A stretch of 64,000 nucleotides of DNA, taken from positions 43,895-107,894 of the forward strand of contig JXTB01000104.1 in assembly GCA_002914805.1 (NCBI GenBank), read 5' to 3'. A program made the translations under genes and the position numbers. Shown here one piece after another: positions 35,901 to 46,900 of this stretch; position 1 is the first letter of the stretch, and the number at the start of each line of letters is the position of its first letter. The notes under the pieces are model-generated. The model was not told where the DNA came from. It saw only the letters and a program-made list of their open reading frames with translations, and searched no databases. The stretch comes from Parasponia andersonii (taxonomy: Eukaryota; Streptophyta; Magnoliopsida; Rosales; Cannabaceae).

Positions 35901-37551
35901 CTTTTGTGGACTACTCTGTTAGTACTACACAAGACTTTTCACCATAAATAATACACATAGTGTTGGCAAAAAGAACAGAGAATGCATGCATTGCATCAAG
36001 GAACTCCAAACCAAACACCACCACAAAGTCATCCCTTAGCACTACTGGTAAGTCAAGTTGGCCAGCCCATGTACCTAGGCTAACCTTGACGCTATGAGCA
36101 ACCCCATGGATGAGGCATGTTGCTGAATTTACTGCCTTGAGGGAGCCTTCTCCATTGGACACTGACAAGCCCAACTGTCTAGCTTCTTCAATAGAGATAA
36201 AGTTGTGGAATGCACCGATGTCAACCAAGGCTTTAGTAGCCTTGCCATTGCTTGTTGCATCCACAAAGAGTAGGCCCTTAGCTTGTGATTTAGGGGACGA
36301 TTGCAAGGCATTAAGAAGTTGCAAGGAACCAACACATGAACCACCATCTTCCCTATCACCTCCTTCTTGGCTTGGCTCGGAGGTAATTAAAACATTGAGA
36401 GCTTTCTTCTTAGGACATTCACATGCTTAATGTGGCTCATCACAAAGGAAGCACTTAACTCTTAGTTTGGAGAAGTCACGATCTTCTTTCTCCTTACCCT
36501 TGTCCTTGTGCTTGTATGAGGAACTATCTTTGTTCCATCTTTCTCCTTTTGCTTGCTCTCCCCTACTCTTTGTTCTACCACCCTTCTTGTCTTTGGCCTT
36601 AGAATGGTCCTTGTTGGTAGAGTAATTAACAAGACTCTCAGCTACGACAATAGTATCGGCTAAGTCGTGGACACCATGGCACTTGAGCTCTAATTTGACC
36701 TAATTCTGAAGACTATCCATGAACAAAAATAAGGCATCTTTATCTGAACTGTCAGAGACTTCGACCAAGAGTGTGGTATACTCTTTCACGTAGTCTCTAA
36801 TACTGCCAGATTGTTTAAGGCGGCGAAGGTGACCTATCGCCTCCTCTTTAGCATTTTCAGAGAAAAATTACCTCTTAAGCTCTCTCTTGAAATCATCAAC
36901 GGTAGTTATGGTGCACACCCCTCGTTACATCTCCCCGTATCTCTGCCTCCATCATAACATGGCGGTATTGACTAGATACAAGATAACATTCTAAATTTTA
37001 CCAGTATCATCCGTCACATCGGTGGCCTCGAAGTATTACTCAAGTCCCCATAGGAAGTTCTCAACTTCCTTAGTATTGCGAATACCATTGAAGGTCTTTG
37101 GTTTAGGTACCTTGATCTTTTTTGCATCAATGGTTGTGGTGGTCACCTCGTGGCCATCACTCGATTGCACAAAGCAAGATTACCACCCATCTCATCTACT
37201 CTAAGTAAAATATTAGTGAGTTCTCTTTGAAAGAGATCTCGTACCTTGGCAATCTCCGAATGAATGGACTCGATCTCGCGTCTTAAGTCAGCTTCTAGCT
37301 CACCAAGTGCATCTTTGATGTCGATGTGGATTTTCGCATCATCGGTCTCTAAACCATCATAAGGGCCATCTAAATCGTCTACTCGCTCGCCCAACGTACC
37401 CAAGTTGGACTCTAGTCGGGACACTCTAGCCTCCAAGCTAGTCATCACATCCCTCGACTTGCTGTGGGTAGCACCATTCTTACCTTCATCACGCTCACGT
37501 TTAGAAGTACCAACTTCAACGGGGTCAGTAGTTGCAACCATGGTCTTCATA
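32940..37551 (-). pseudogene. Gypsy gag-pol polyprotein remnant with chromodomain
   Basis: Gag begins at 37551 or 37542 (MVATTDPVEVGTSKRERDEG) with a coiled-coil-like segment. A zinc knuckle (CFLCDEPH..CECPKK, about 36410-36450) is broken by a stop. The protease reads VDIGAFHNFIS, where DTGA is usual (36215-36260 region). RT (35080-35505) keeps KLDLRSRYYQVRI and GDEPKT, but the catalytic YLDD is changed to YLNN. RNase H (34613-34852) has MDTSDFAIGGVL. The integrase tail (33347-33568) has DLVLVKLLPQ. The chromodomain (about 32950-33085) reads EYLVKWKNLPE and WEYKDALWQFKDHIEWF with one internal stop. In live chromoviruses this domain directs integration to marked chromatin. Confidence 0.88.
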
Positions 37552-37589
37552 TAGACAATGGAACCACCAAGATATAACAAGCAACCAAA

Positions 37590-37601
37590 GCTTTGATACC
37601 A
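37590..37601 (-). promoter_or_regulatory. Gypsy primer binding site (Met-tRNA)
   Basis: The minus strand reads TGGTATCAAAGC, three bases inside the 5' LTR and complementary to Met-tRNA. Confidence 0.9.
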
Positions 37602-37604
37602 CAC

Positions 37605-38298
37605 TGTCACGACCCTAGCCATAAACTAAACAATCGTGTGGCACTTAGCACAATCCATCGCACTAACTCAGCTTACCAACACTCAAGAAATGGACTTAAA
37701 GTAAGATTTGAGACAAATTGGCAAAGGATAAGAGAGTTTGAGTAAATAAAAACTTTGTATTATTTTTAGAATGCTTACAACTCTCACAAATGGGACTTGT
37801 GTATAAATGAAACCAATGGGTCTTTTATATAGGCAAAGCCTAAACCAACCAAGGGTTATGATCGTACTAAGTGGTATGATCTTACAAAGGGTCTAGAATC
37901 TTATCAAATAAAATAGCAATATCTACAAAGATATTTATAATGAGAAATTTTGAACAAACATGGCCTAAATCTTTTCAAGAGGTTCACCTATCATTTTGGC
38001 TCTTCTAAGTCATTTTAGAAGCTTTTAGGACCTTCTCAATATATCTAGTACCATCCGGCTTTGTCTAGAGCCTTCTAAGATTTAGTAGTGCCAACTAAAG
38101 TCTTCTAGCATGGCCAAAACTTCTTTTAATTATTCTAAAAATGTCCACTACGTTTTAGGGATTTCCTCTATCCTCTTGAGTGAGGAGTATATATAAAGAA
38201 TTTTAAGACCATGCGCAGCAACATTTAGATTTTAAGAGGTCAAATAAACAGGCGTAACAAGATTTAGATTTTAAGAGGTCAAATAAACAGGCGTAACA
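37605..38298 (-). repeat. Gypsy 5' LTR
   Basis: On the plus strand it starts TGTCACGACCCTAGCC and ends GGCGTAACA. The last 39 bases are present twice. A TATATAAA at about 38190-38197, read on the plus strand, is not in the sense orientation of the element and is not taken as its promoter. Confidence 0.9.
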
Positions 38299-38300
38299 AG
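38223..38300. repeat. 39-bp exact tandem duplication at the gypsy right border
   Basis: ATTTAGATTTTAAGAGGTCA..GGCGTAACAAG occurs at 38223-38261 and 38262-38300 without a difference. The unit includes the LTR end and the two following bases. Confidence 0.95.
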
Positions 38301-38658
38301 GTGTTATCTTAGAAAAATTAGTTGGGAGGAATGCTATGACTACTTTATTTTACGCTCTTATATTTCACTACTTGTTTTATATAGACTCTATAGTATAGAA
38401 TATTATTATAACAAATGATATTTTTTTTTAATAGTCTACAGAATGAAAAAGAGAGTTAATAATCTCTCTTTAATTAGAATAAGTTCCCACATAGATATAC
38501 TCTAACACGAGACAGGACTCATACGACAACTCATCAATCGATATCACTTCCCTTTATCCGGATGGGGTCTCTTGGACATGTAAGTCTACGCAAAAGCAAT
38601 ATCGCTCGACTCTTCCAGTCGTCTTGAAAATAACCTCCACTCCATTATTATGAATCAA

Positions 38659-38667
38659 TATATAAAT
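38659..38667 (+). promoter_or_regulatory. Probable TATA box of the second permease gene
   Basis: TATATAAAT lies about 45 bases before the ATG, next to the former gypsy insertion site (360 bases away). Confidence 0.45.
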
Positions 38668-38707
38668 AAATAACTCATCATAAACCACACACAGCCCCCA
38701 ACTCATC

Positions 38708-41022
38708 ATGTTAATGGATATGGAAGAGGATCATCATCAAAACAGTACCAAAACCAAACACAGCACAGCCCTTCTAATACTAAGCTGCCTCTTGTTAACC
38801 CTCGGCAACTGTGGGGGCCCACTCATCATGCGCCTCTACTTCATCCACGGTGGCAAGCGCGTCTGGCTCTCCAGCTGGCTCGAGACCGGCGGCTGGCCCG
38901 TCATTCTCGTCCCCTTAGCTGCCGCCTACTACCGCCGCCGCCGCCGCCACACGACGACATCAACAACCGCCAAGCTCTTCCAGATGAACCTCTTCTTGTT
39001 CGTCGGCTCAGCCGTTATCGGCTTGCTGACCGGCTTAGACGACTACATCTACGCCGACGGCGTGGCTCGGCTCCCCGTCTCGACTCTGTCCCTAATAATA
39101 GCGTCCCACCTGGCTTTCACAGCCGGGTTCGCCTTTCTGCTAGTGAGGCAGAGGTTCACGTCTTATTCGGTAAACGCTGTGGTTTTGCTGACGATCGGTG
39201 GGGCCGTGCTGGCGCTCCACACGAGCGGGGACCGCCCCAAGGGGGAGTCGGAGAAGGACTACGTGGTGGGGTTCCTCATGACGTTGTCGGCAGCGGCTCT
39301 GTACGGCTTCGTGTTGCCGCTTGTAGAGTTGATGTACAAGAAGTCGAAGCAAAGGATTACGTACTCGCTGGTGCTGGAGATTCAGATGGTCATGTGTTTC
39401 TTCGCCACTGTTTTTTGCACCATCGGCATGCTTATTAACAATGATTTCAAGGTTCGTTTTCTCTCTGTTCTCAAGCGCACCGCACCTAACAAAGATCGTA
39501 AGACTTACGTGCAAATTTAATGATTTGGACCCTTTGGGTTTCTTCTATTATTGTGGTACCAAGTACCACAAGTGCCGTTTAGCAGCTTCCTAATCGGGCT
39601 ATGAGTTGCTGGAATTTAAATTATGGTATGTTCGCTTTCGCTCAACAGAATTATTTAACAGGCAATTTATTTGATTCTTGGAGCTAAATCATTAAGTAAA
39701 ACAATTGACAATAGTACGTAGCATTTGAAATTTTGAACATCTTCAGAACAACCAAAAGTTTCATACTGATATAGTGATATTCTATTTGTATCTTATAATA
39801 TCTTCTGCTTCTATTTTGACTTGTATCTTTATTGTTTGTGATGTTTCCATTTACGTTACCATGTTTGTATCTTTATTGTTCCTTTTAAGATATTTTTAGG
39901 GTTTATGACACAAAGACGGTGATTTGGTCCTCAAATTTCAATGTGACAAGTTGTTGAATTTTTTAATTTGAAATACGTTAATCATTGAATTGTCTAAAGA
40001 CCAACGTACTGTAAAATTTATGACTCAAAACAAGAAGAGTACATTGTATAATTTAAAATATATTTAAAAAAAATAAACTAAAAAATAATAATTTAGAGAA
40101 AATAAAAGATATATTATTTAGATTTTTTTAAAATTCTTGGACCTATAAATTTTTTAAAAATATATATATATTCTGTAATTATTTATTTTTATGTTTCAAA
40201 TTTTTAAACTACTTTTTCAATATACTTTCAGACGTGACTATGTACTTTTCTCGTGTATGTGTATTTTTAGTTAAAAAAAAAAAAAAGTCGTAATTTAAAT
40301 AATTCATGGTCCAATTACAAATCAAAAAATTCAGAAATTTAATTACTATAATTTATAATTTGAAGTCTGAGCACCAAATTGACAAAGATTAAATAATTCA
40401 AGAACATTTGTAACATTAACCCATATTTCATATTTTATGGTAAAATTGCTCCATCTCAGACAGTAATTGGTACTTGCATTTCAATCAATTCGAGAAGATG
40501 TCCATCTGTTATTGGTTAAAGATAAAGCTCATTCCATTATAATCTGAACTTATTTTCTATAGAAAACAGTAGAAAGATAAAGCTCCACTGTAATTTGTCA
40601 GTTTTCGATCGTCTCTGAAAATGCTAGATATGTGGCTATAACCATCTGTTCTTTTACTTTCTTTCTTGTAGGCCATTCCAAGAGAAGCAAAAAGATTTGG
40701 GCTCGGGGAAACCAAGTACTATGTGGTGCTTGTATGCAGTGCCATCGTTTGGCAGGCTTTTTTCTTAGGAGCAATAGGAATCATCTTCTGCGCCTCATCT
40801 TTGCAATCTGGGATCGTAATTGCGGCTCTTCTTCCGGTGACCGAGGTTTTAGCCGTTCTTTTCTACCATGAAAGTTTCCCAGCCGAGAAAGGAGTTTCAC
40901 TTGCACTTTCTCTTTGGGGTTTCATCTCGTATTTTTATGGTGAAATAAAACACAGTAAGAAAAAGAAAAAGGATAAGAAGCTTAACCCAGAAACAGAAAC
41001 TAGTCAGATTCCAAATCCCTGA
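38708..41022 (+). CDS. Purine permease (PUP family), copy 2
   Basis: Exons 38708-39451 and 40672-41022 use the same intron position and phase as copy 1 and give 364 aa. The frame is intact and most PUP blocks are kept ([48 protein letters not shown]). Two positions that are constant in copy 1 and, as I recall, in Arabidopsis PUP1 are changed: Tyr to Asp in the YAYG motif (D117) and Gln to His in ASQLAF (H134), both in predicted membrane segments. An ATG three codons into the frame (M3) is an alternative start. The gypsy element sits about 0.4 kb upstream, so the original distal promoter is displaced. The proposed role is proton-coupled uptake of purine bases or cytokinins, but activity is less certain than for copy 1. 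Confidence 0.9.
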
Positions 41023-41514
41023 TAACCAAATTTGTGTAAATTAGAAAAGTTTAGAAAAAAATGTCATTATTTGGAGATTCCCGGTGATTGGACAACTTAC
41101 GGGAATGTATAGTCATAGTGTTTGGAGCAACTGGTTTATCTCCAACCTTTTATCATATCATTGTGAATCCGATAAACGTGGAAAACATGCTTCTCAAGAG
41201 TCCTGAACATTTTAACCCCCAAACAATGAAAACACAGACTGTGCTATGTACCAATTATTGCATTTATTAAACAGAACGAGAATCTCAGGAGATCGGTTTC
41301 TAACACTTTTACCAATAAAAATTAAAAATAATTACAAAAATACGATGTCAGTTTTTTTCCCTAATTCTCTTACGGTTTTTATTTTTAAAAAAATAAAATG
41401 ATTACTTATTATCAATTTCGAAAAATTATTCTACTCGAACCTTGGTTACCATTACTTGATATTATTTTTAAAATGGTATTTTTCTGTATATTTTAAAAAA
41501 TATTATATTTATAG

Positions 41515-41960
41515 AGAAATTTACACTAGTACTCCTTTTTATAACTCATTTTCATAAATACCTATTTTTAATTTTCTTTCAAAAATACCCTTATTTTACA
41601 CATTTCATATACAAAATACAAAATATTAGTAGTATATGTTTACAGTATAAATTTTTATCCATATAATATATATTTCATGTGTAAAATATAAACGGTATAT
41701 ATTTATAATGTAAATATTTACCATAATTTACATTTTTCATAATAAATTTGACCTATAATATATACTTTAAAATATTTACTAATTTTTAGTATATCTTTTT
41801 TTTCATAGAATGTGTATACGGTATACATTTTATATGTAGAACACTGCTAATCTATATTTTTAACAAGATGGATATAAAAATAGATATTTATGAAATAAAA
41901 ATATAAAAACAAGCATTTTCATAAATATGATTTTAAAAACGGATATTTATGAACTTTTCC
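41515..41960. repeat. AT-rich foldback repeat, copy 3
   Basis: The left arm is TTTTCATAAATACCTATTTTTA (41549-41570). The right arm contains AAAAATAGATATTTATGAAAT (41876-41896) and a further ATATTTATGAACTTTT. The interior alternates TATACGGTATACA-type motifs. It is the same family as 4490-4915 and 6812-7130, here about 0.5 kb after permease copy 2. Confidence 0.55.
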
Positions 41961-43913
41961 ACGAGGCCTGGTTTTCACTAGATGATTTTAAGAGCGTAGA
42001 GTACAACGCTTAACCAACTGTATCCAATCTGGGCGAATCAGATTCTTGAACAATACAGTGGGCACTATAATATCAAGTGCACCATTTTTTAATTTTTATT
42101 CCCATTTTTTGTTGGGGGTAAGGAGAGGGGTAGACAATGAGAAAATATTCGTCCAAATTGTGGAGGAAAAAAAAAATTAAAATTTGAAGGGAGTTTAAGA
42201 GATCTGCCTCAAAAAAAAAAAAAAAAATAAAAAGACATTGGCAGCACAGAAACCTTATGATCCTGTGTGGTCACGTCCCTGCAAGCTGCATCGCCGCAGC
42301 TTGGGGGAGCCTCTGAGCATTTTGGTCATGGCAAGTCACATTCGCTTTGCATATATCACATGACATCGGACATCACTGAGACGATGGTTTCCTGTGAAGC
42401 TGAATTATGCGTTACAGAAAATGAATGAACAAATTGTCTCTTTATCATTTCCTTTAAAACGACTATACAAATCCCTCCCAATGTAAATTACATTAAAGGA
42501 CACCTTGAATGCTCTTTCAAATCACTCGACTCCCGAGCTCATTACTATTTTACCAGAATCAATATGTATGCTTTCAAGCAAAAATAATGCTTAAAATTCC
42601 TCCAAACATCCTTTGCCCTCTCATACACTTGGCTAAACGCAGCAGCTCTGACAACCGAGCTCTGTACACCATGGCGATGATATCAATCAATACTCAACTG
42701 ACTGACTCTTAACTCAGAACAAAACAAGGAGCATACCACATCGATCTACCCCATAACACAACACTGAAAAAGAGTAAACATATCCAATTGAAGAAACTAA
42801 ATAGCTTCGTTATAAAGTCAAGTTGAATAAATAGACAGAGACTCACATTGACATGTCAGGTTCAGATTAAAAGAAGCAGAGGCAATTACTGTACAAACAA
42901 TATTATGGGACTTGGGAATAACTAGTTTAGTTCCATACAAGAACATGATGGCCATGTTTACTAACATGCAATGGAAAGGAAATACAGAACATCTTTTCCC
43001 TTCCCATCCATTCATGCCTTTAATTATAAGATTAAGAAACAATATTTGGTAGACCTCACATAATTAGTAAAACTGAAAAAGGAAAACAAAATCTTGAGTT
43101 TATTCTCTTGTTTCTTCGCATTCTTTTCACATCCTTTCCCATTACAATTCTTTCGTTACAGATTAGTAAAGGTATTTGACATTGCTACATAGCTAGGAGA
43201 ACATAAGAAATGAAAAATACGAGCATTTGAAAAGCAGCAAACAAAGTGCTATAATGAATTTAAGAGGGAGGGAGTAGGAAACTCTGGTACCTTGTGTAAA
43301 TAAAACTCCAAAAATATGAGAAATGAAGCAATCCTTCTATCATTGACCATTGGCCCCGAAGTCTCCATTAAGATTGCCTTCAGCCAGCGTTCAGCCCATG
43401 GTTTTGCTCAGGAAGAGAAGAATCAATATGAACATAGATAGTTCAAGCATAAACTTCGGACCGGCAAAATGTTCAAAAAATTTCTGCAACCTGTAAGTTC
43501 AACCAGTACATAGCTGCTGATAAAGCCTGTTATCCATTTAAAAATCTTCATTACAATCAGAAATGAGAACAAATGACCGAACGGACATCTAATCAAACAT
43601 TCTACCAGAGTAAATTCTATGGATTAAGCAAACTGCTAGATACCATTGCTATTGAAACAACCCAAAATGCCAAGAGAAATGTCCAGGCATCCAAACTCGA
43701 ACAAAAGTTTGGGGGGGAAAAAAAACTACCTGTTCTGAGTTCGCTAAGCAGATTTGGGAATTTATAGATTACCAAAAAGCAAAAGAAAAACAAGTCATCA
43801 AAATATAATTATTTTATTCATGCCTAATGCAAAATTCCAATCTTTAATTCACAGTAAAACTCTACCTCATTAAATACATATATAAGAGAAAATTATCAGC
43901 AACAGGCATTGCA
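41961..43913. other. Spacer between permease copy 2 and the DnaJ gene
   Basis: It contains the downstream block of the second permease unit (about 42428-42660, homologous to 31500-31710). Closer to 43900 it is probably 3' UTR of the DnaJ gene on the minus strand. No further coding region is supported. Confidence 0.55.
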
Positions 43914-46900
43914 TTACCAGTTTCCTTCATTCAAGCCGTTGTCTCCACTATGTATTTCCTCCTTTGCAAATTCCTCCAAAATAGCACGTTGCCTTTCATT
44001 TAATGCACTGAAGATAGGAGAAGAGAAGATGAAAAACAGATAAATGCATTAGCTTATATCCTAGGAGCTAAAAGTACCAAACTAGTAAACAGAATTGACC
44101 AAGAGTTCACCCTTCAAAACATTTTGCTAATATGCAACACATTTTTATTCTCAAAGCCCATTAAACCAGATCACATATTGTTCTTATGTAAGAGAAAGTG
44201 GCAAGTACATCTTATATAATAAGCAGCCACGCAGCATTAGCAAACATTATAAACAAGCATCATCCCTCCTGCTGCTTTCGTATCCACAAAAGGGCCACAC
44301 AAAACTTAATCAGCAGCCATGCAGTACTAGCAAACTCAACTAAAAAAAATTCATAGAATGTCTGACACCTAATAGCATTGGTTCAACCCTAAAGCTTCTT
44401 CAATATTCGAAGATACACTACTAAAAAGAAAAGTTGCTTCACGTCTGCACCGATTCTGAAGGTTCATTTCAACTGTGAATTAATTACAATCAATTATTTA
44501 TCTAACCTCCAACCTCTCAAAGTTCTCTTTTGATCATGAAATGTAAAGATGCTATGACAAGAGCAGTAAAACCCAAAGTAAATATAGCAAAATAAAATTT
44601 CAGTCTCCTTCAACCAAATAATTGGCAAAAACGGCAAACAAGGCAAAAAAACAAAGAAAAAGAAAGTCGTCCCCCAATTCACGTGCATATTTAATTTTTA
44701 TGTGCAATAGATTTTGTCTTAGTTCTAAGCTAAATATAGGAGTGAGTTAGTAATCGACGAGCTTAATGATTTTATAATTTCCTAAAATGGCTAGTGAAGA
44801 GACGTCACATTTTAGGACATGTGCATAAGACATGTTTATGAATGAAAGCCTAAAATGATTTTTATCATTTCATATTAAAAAGAAAAGGCTACCATTGTCC
44901 ATGAAGTATGGGCTTGGTCATTGTGTAGGGAAAGAAGTGGAATCCCTTGAGACAAAAGGGCCAACATAGGGTAAGCCAAAGGACTAAATGTGGTAAAATT
45001 CTTTGAGGTTAATACTAGTTAATACCAAAGCAAAGTAAGACAAATGAAAAAGGTCTACTATATTACCGAGTTAGGCGCAATGCTTAAAAAGGGGCCCAAA
45101 ACAAACATTTAAAGACAGAAAGGTTTTAAAGCAAAGTCTATGAAATGTTTTTCAAGAATACTCATCCAGTAGAATAACAAGTGTTCTATAACATATCAAT
45201 GCAATATCTTTACTTACTGAGCGATAGATTATTATAATTCTTGTCAAGCATGCTTGAGTTGCATTACTAGTATCTATGAAGGTTGGTTGAGCTGCAGTTC
45301 TACTTATCCAATAATATGTTTAAATCTTGTTTTCAAAATGTTTTTCGTAAAATTAAATTTGTGAAATCAAGACTCCTTTCGAATCCTCTGCTTTTTTGTG
45401 CTCGGTTTTAAAATAAGTTTGCAAAACATTAATACATCCTAGCCTAATTGGTTATATTTTCAAAATTATGTTCGACCAGGTAGGTTAGGGTTGTTACATA
45501 TAGATATCTATCCTAGAAGAAGCCTGTAGTCACTCAAAAAGACTTTAGAAGTGTAAAGATATCTGGGAAAAAAACTTTAGTAACGGTATCTGAAAAATTT
45601 TGTCTATAATATTAAAATTAGGACGATAAAATAGATCTTATCAACATTTTAATTAGAGGCTTCCAAGTAAGAGTAAGATAACTTACGTGGGGAAGTTGAC
45701 ACGGAACCGCACGTATTGATCTCCATGGTTAACAAGAAGACCATGCTTTGGAAGTCCTGCAGCAATGCAAAGGTCAAGTATATTGGAGGGGAAAAGTAGC
45801 AAGCTTTCAAGCATGGCAGGAAAATGGTTTGCTAACCTTTGCCTCTTAGCACTAGAAGCTGTCCATGCTGAACTCCCTTAGGTATCTAAGAGGTCAACAA
45901 TACAAGCAATACAGAGTTAAAAAGGTGCCTTACATTCAAAATATAATCATCATTATGATTTACTGGGGAAAATTTTAATATATTTAGTAATATTTTCTTT
46001 GCAAAGTTCTTTAAGCATAAGTCTTCAGTATTTCTCATGTCAATATTCAATTAAAAAAAAATAAAAAAAAACCTTGCCATCCACACATGCAATTAAGTTG
46101 CTGAATTTGGTACTCATATTGAGGGGAATTTTGCTAAAGATCCATATTGGTTATGCACTAACGTCACTCATTTAACTCATCATACTATATTTAACACTAT
46201 ACCATTAACAGTAATACATATGCAACAAAATTCAATCACTTTTTTTCTTTTAAAAGAAACAAAGGAAGGAAATGCCATTTTCAAAGACAATAAAAAGATT
46301 CGGATAAAGGCAACATCATACTTTTACTTCTGTCGTCCCAGACAAAGTTGGCACCTCAACCTTACCACCAAGAATTGCCTGAAATAAAACACAACCCTTA
46401 ACAAATTAACAAACTACTTAAGCCATACATGCAGATGAGTAAAATTTATATAAGAATACAAGGGTATTTATTCATGTAATTCCGTATGAAAAAGATTATA
46501 AATCTCATATGCAAGAACAAACATGCAAGAAAAATGAGTATAAAACCTACAAAGGAGAATACGTAGTGCCTGATCTTGATATTCGAATAAAATCCAAAAA
46601 TGACCACAAGATCATATAAACATCTTTAGGTAAGACATCGAAGTCTGCATAGTAATCAGCCGTCTTGAAAGGGAAAACTATTTCTTCAAAGTTTTGAAGG
46701 CAATGTAGAACTTGATAAAATGCACAACTTTGTCATAATTATATTAGATTGACTAGTTATATAGGAAAACCAGTTCAACTATGCAAAAAATCAGGCTCCG
46801 TGTACTCATGTCTCAAAGCGGGATTTGCACTCACCCACAGTACAATTACTTTCTGTTTTCAACAAGGTTTTATACATGGCATGATGAATAAGTAAAGTAG

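Larger units (their letters stand above)
32212..38298 (-). mobile_element. Ty3/gypsy chromovirus retrotransposon, full-length but inactive
   Basis: LTRs at 32278-32923 and 37605-38298 enclose gag, protease, RT, RNase H, integrase and a C-terminal chromodomain on the minus strand, the gypsy order. A Met-tRNA primer site and polypurine tract lie at the inner edges. The chromodomain places it in the chromoviruses, and RT motifs point to a Galadriel/Reina-like clade (lineage by judgement). Numerous stops and a mutated RT active site show it is dead. No clean 5-bp target duplication remains, because both outer edges carry later tandem duplications. It sits between permease copy 2 and its upstream block. 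Confidence 0.92.

Noticed and set aside
39140..39514. 124-codon minus-strand frame inside permease copy 2
   Set aside because: It is the antisense shadow of GC-rich exon 1.
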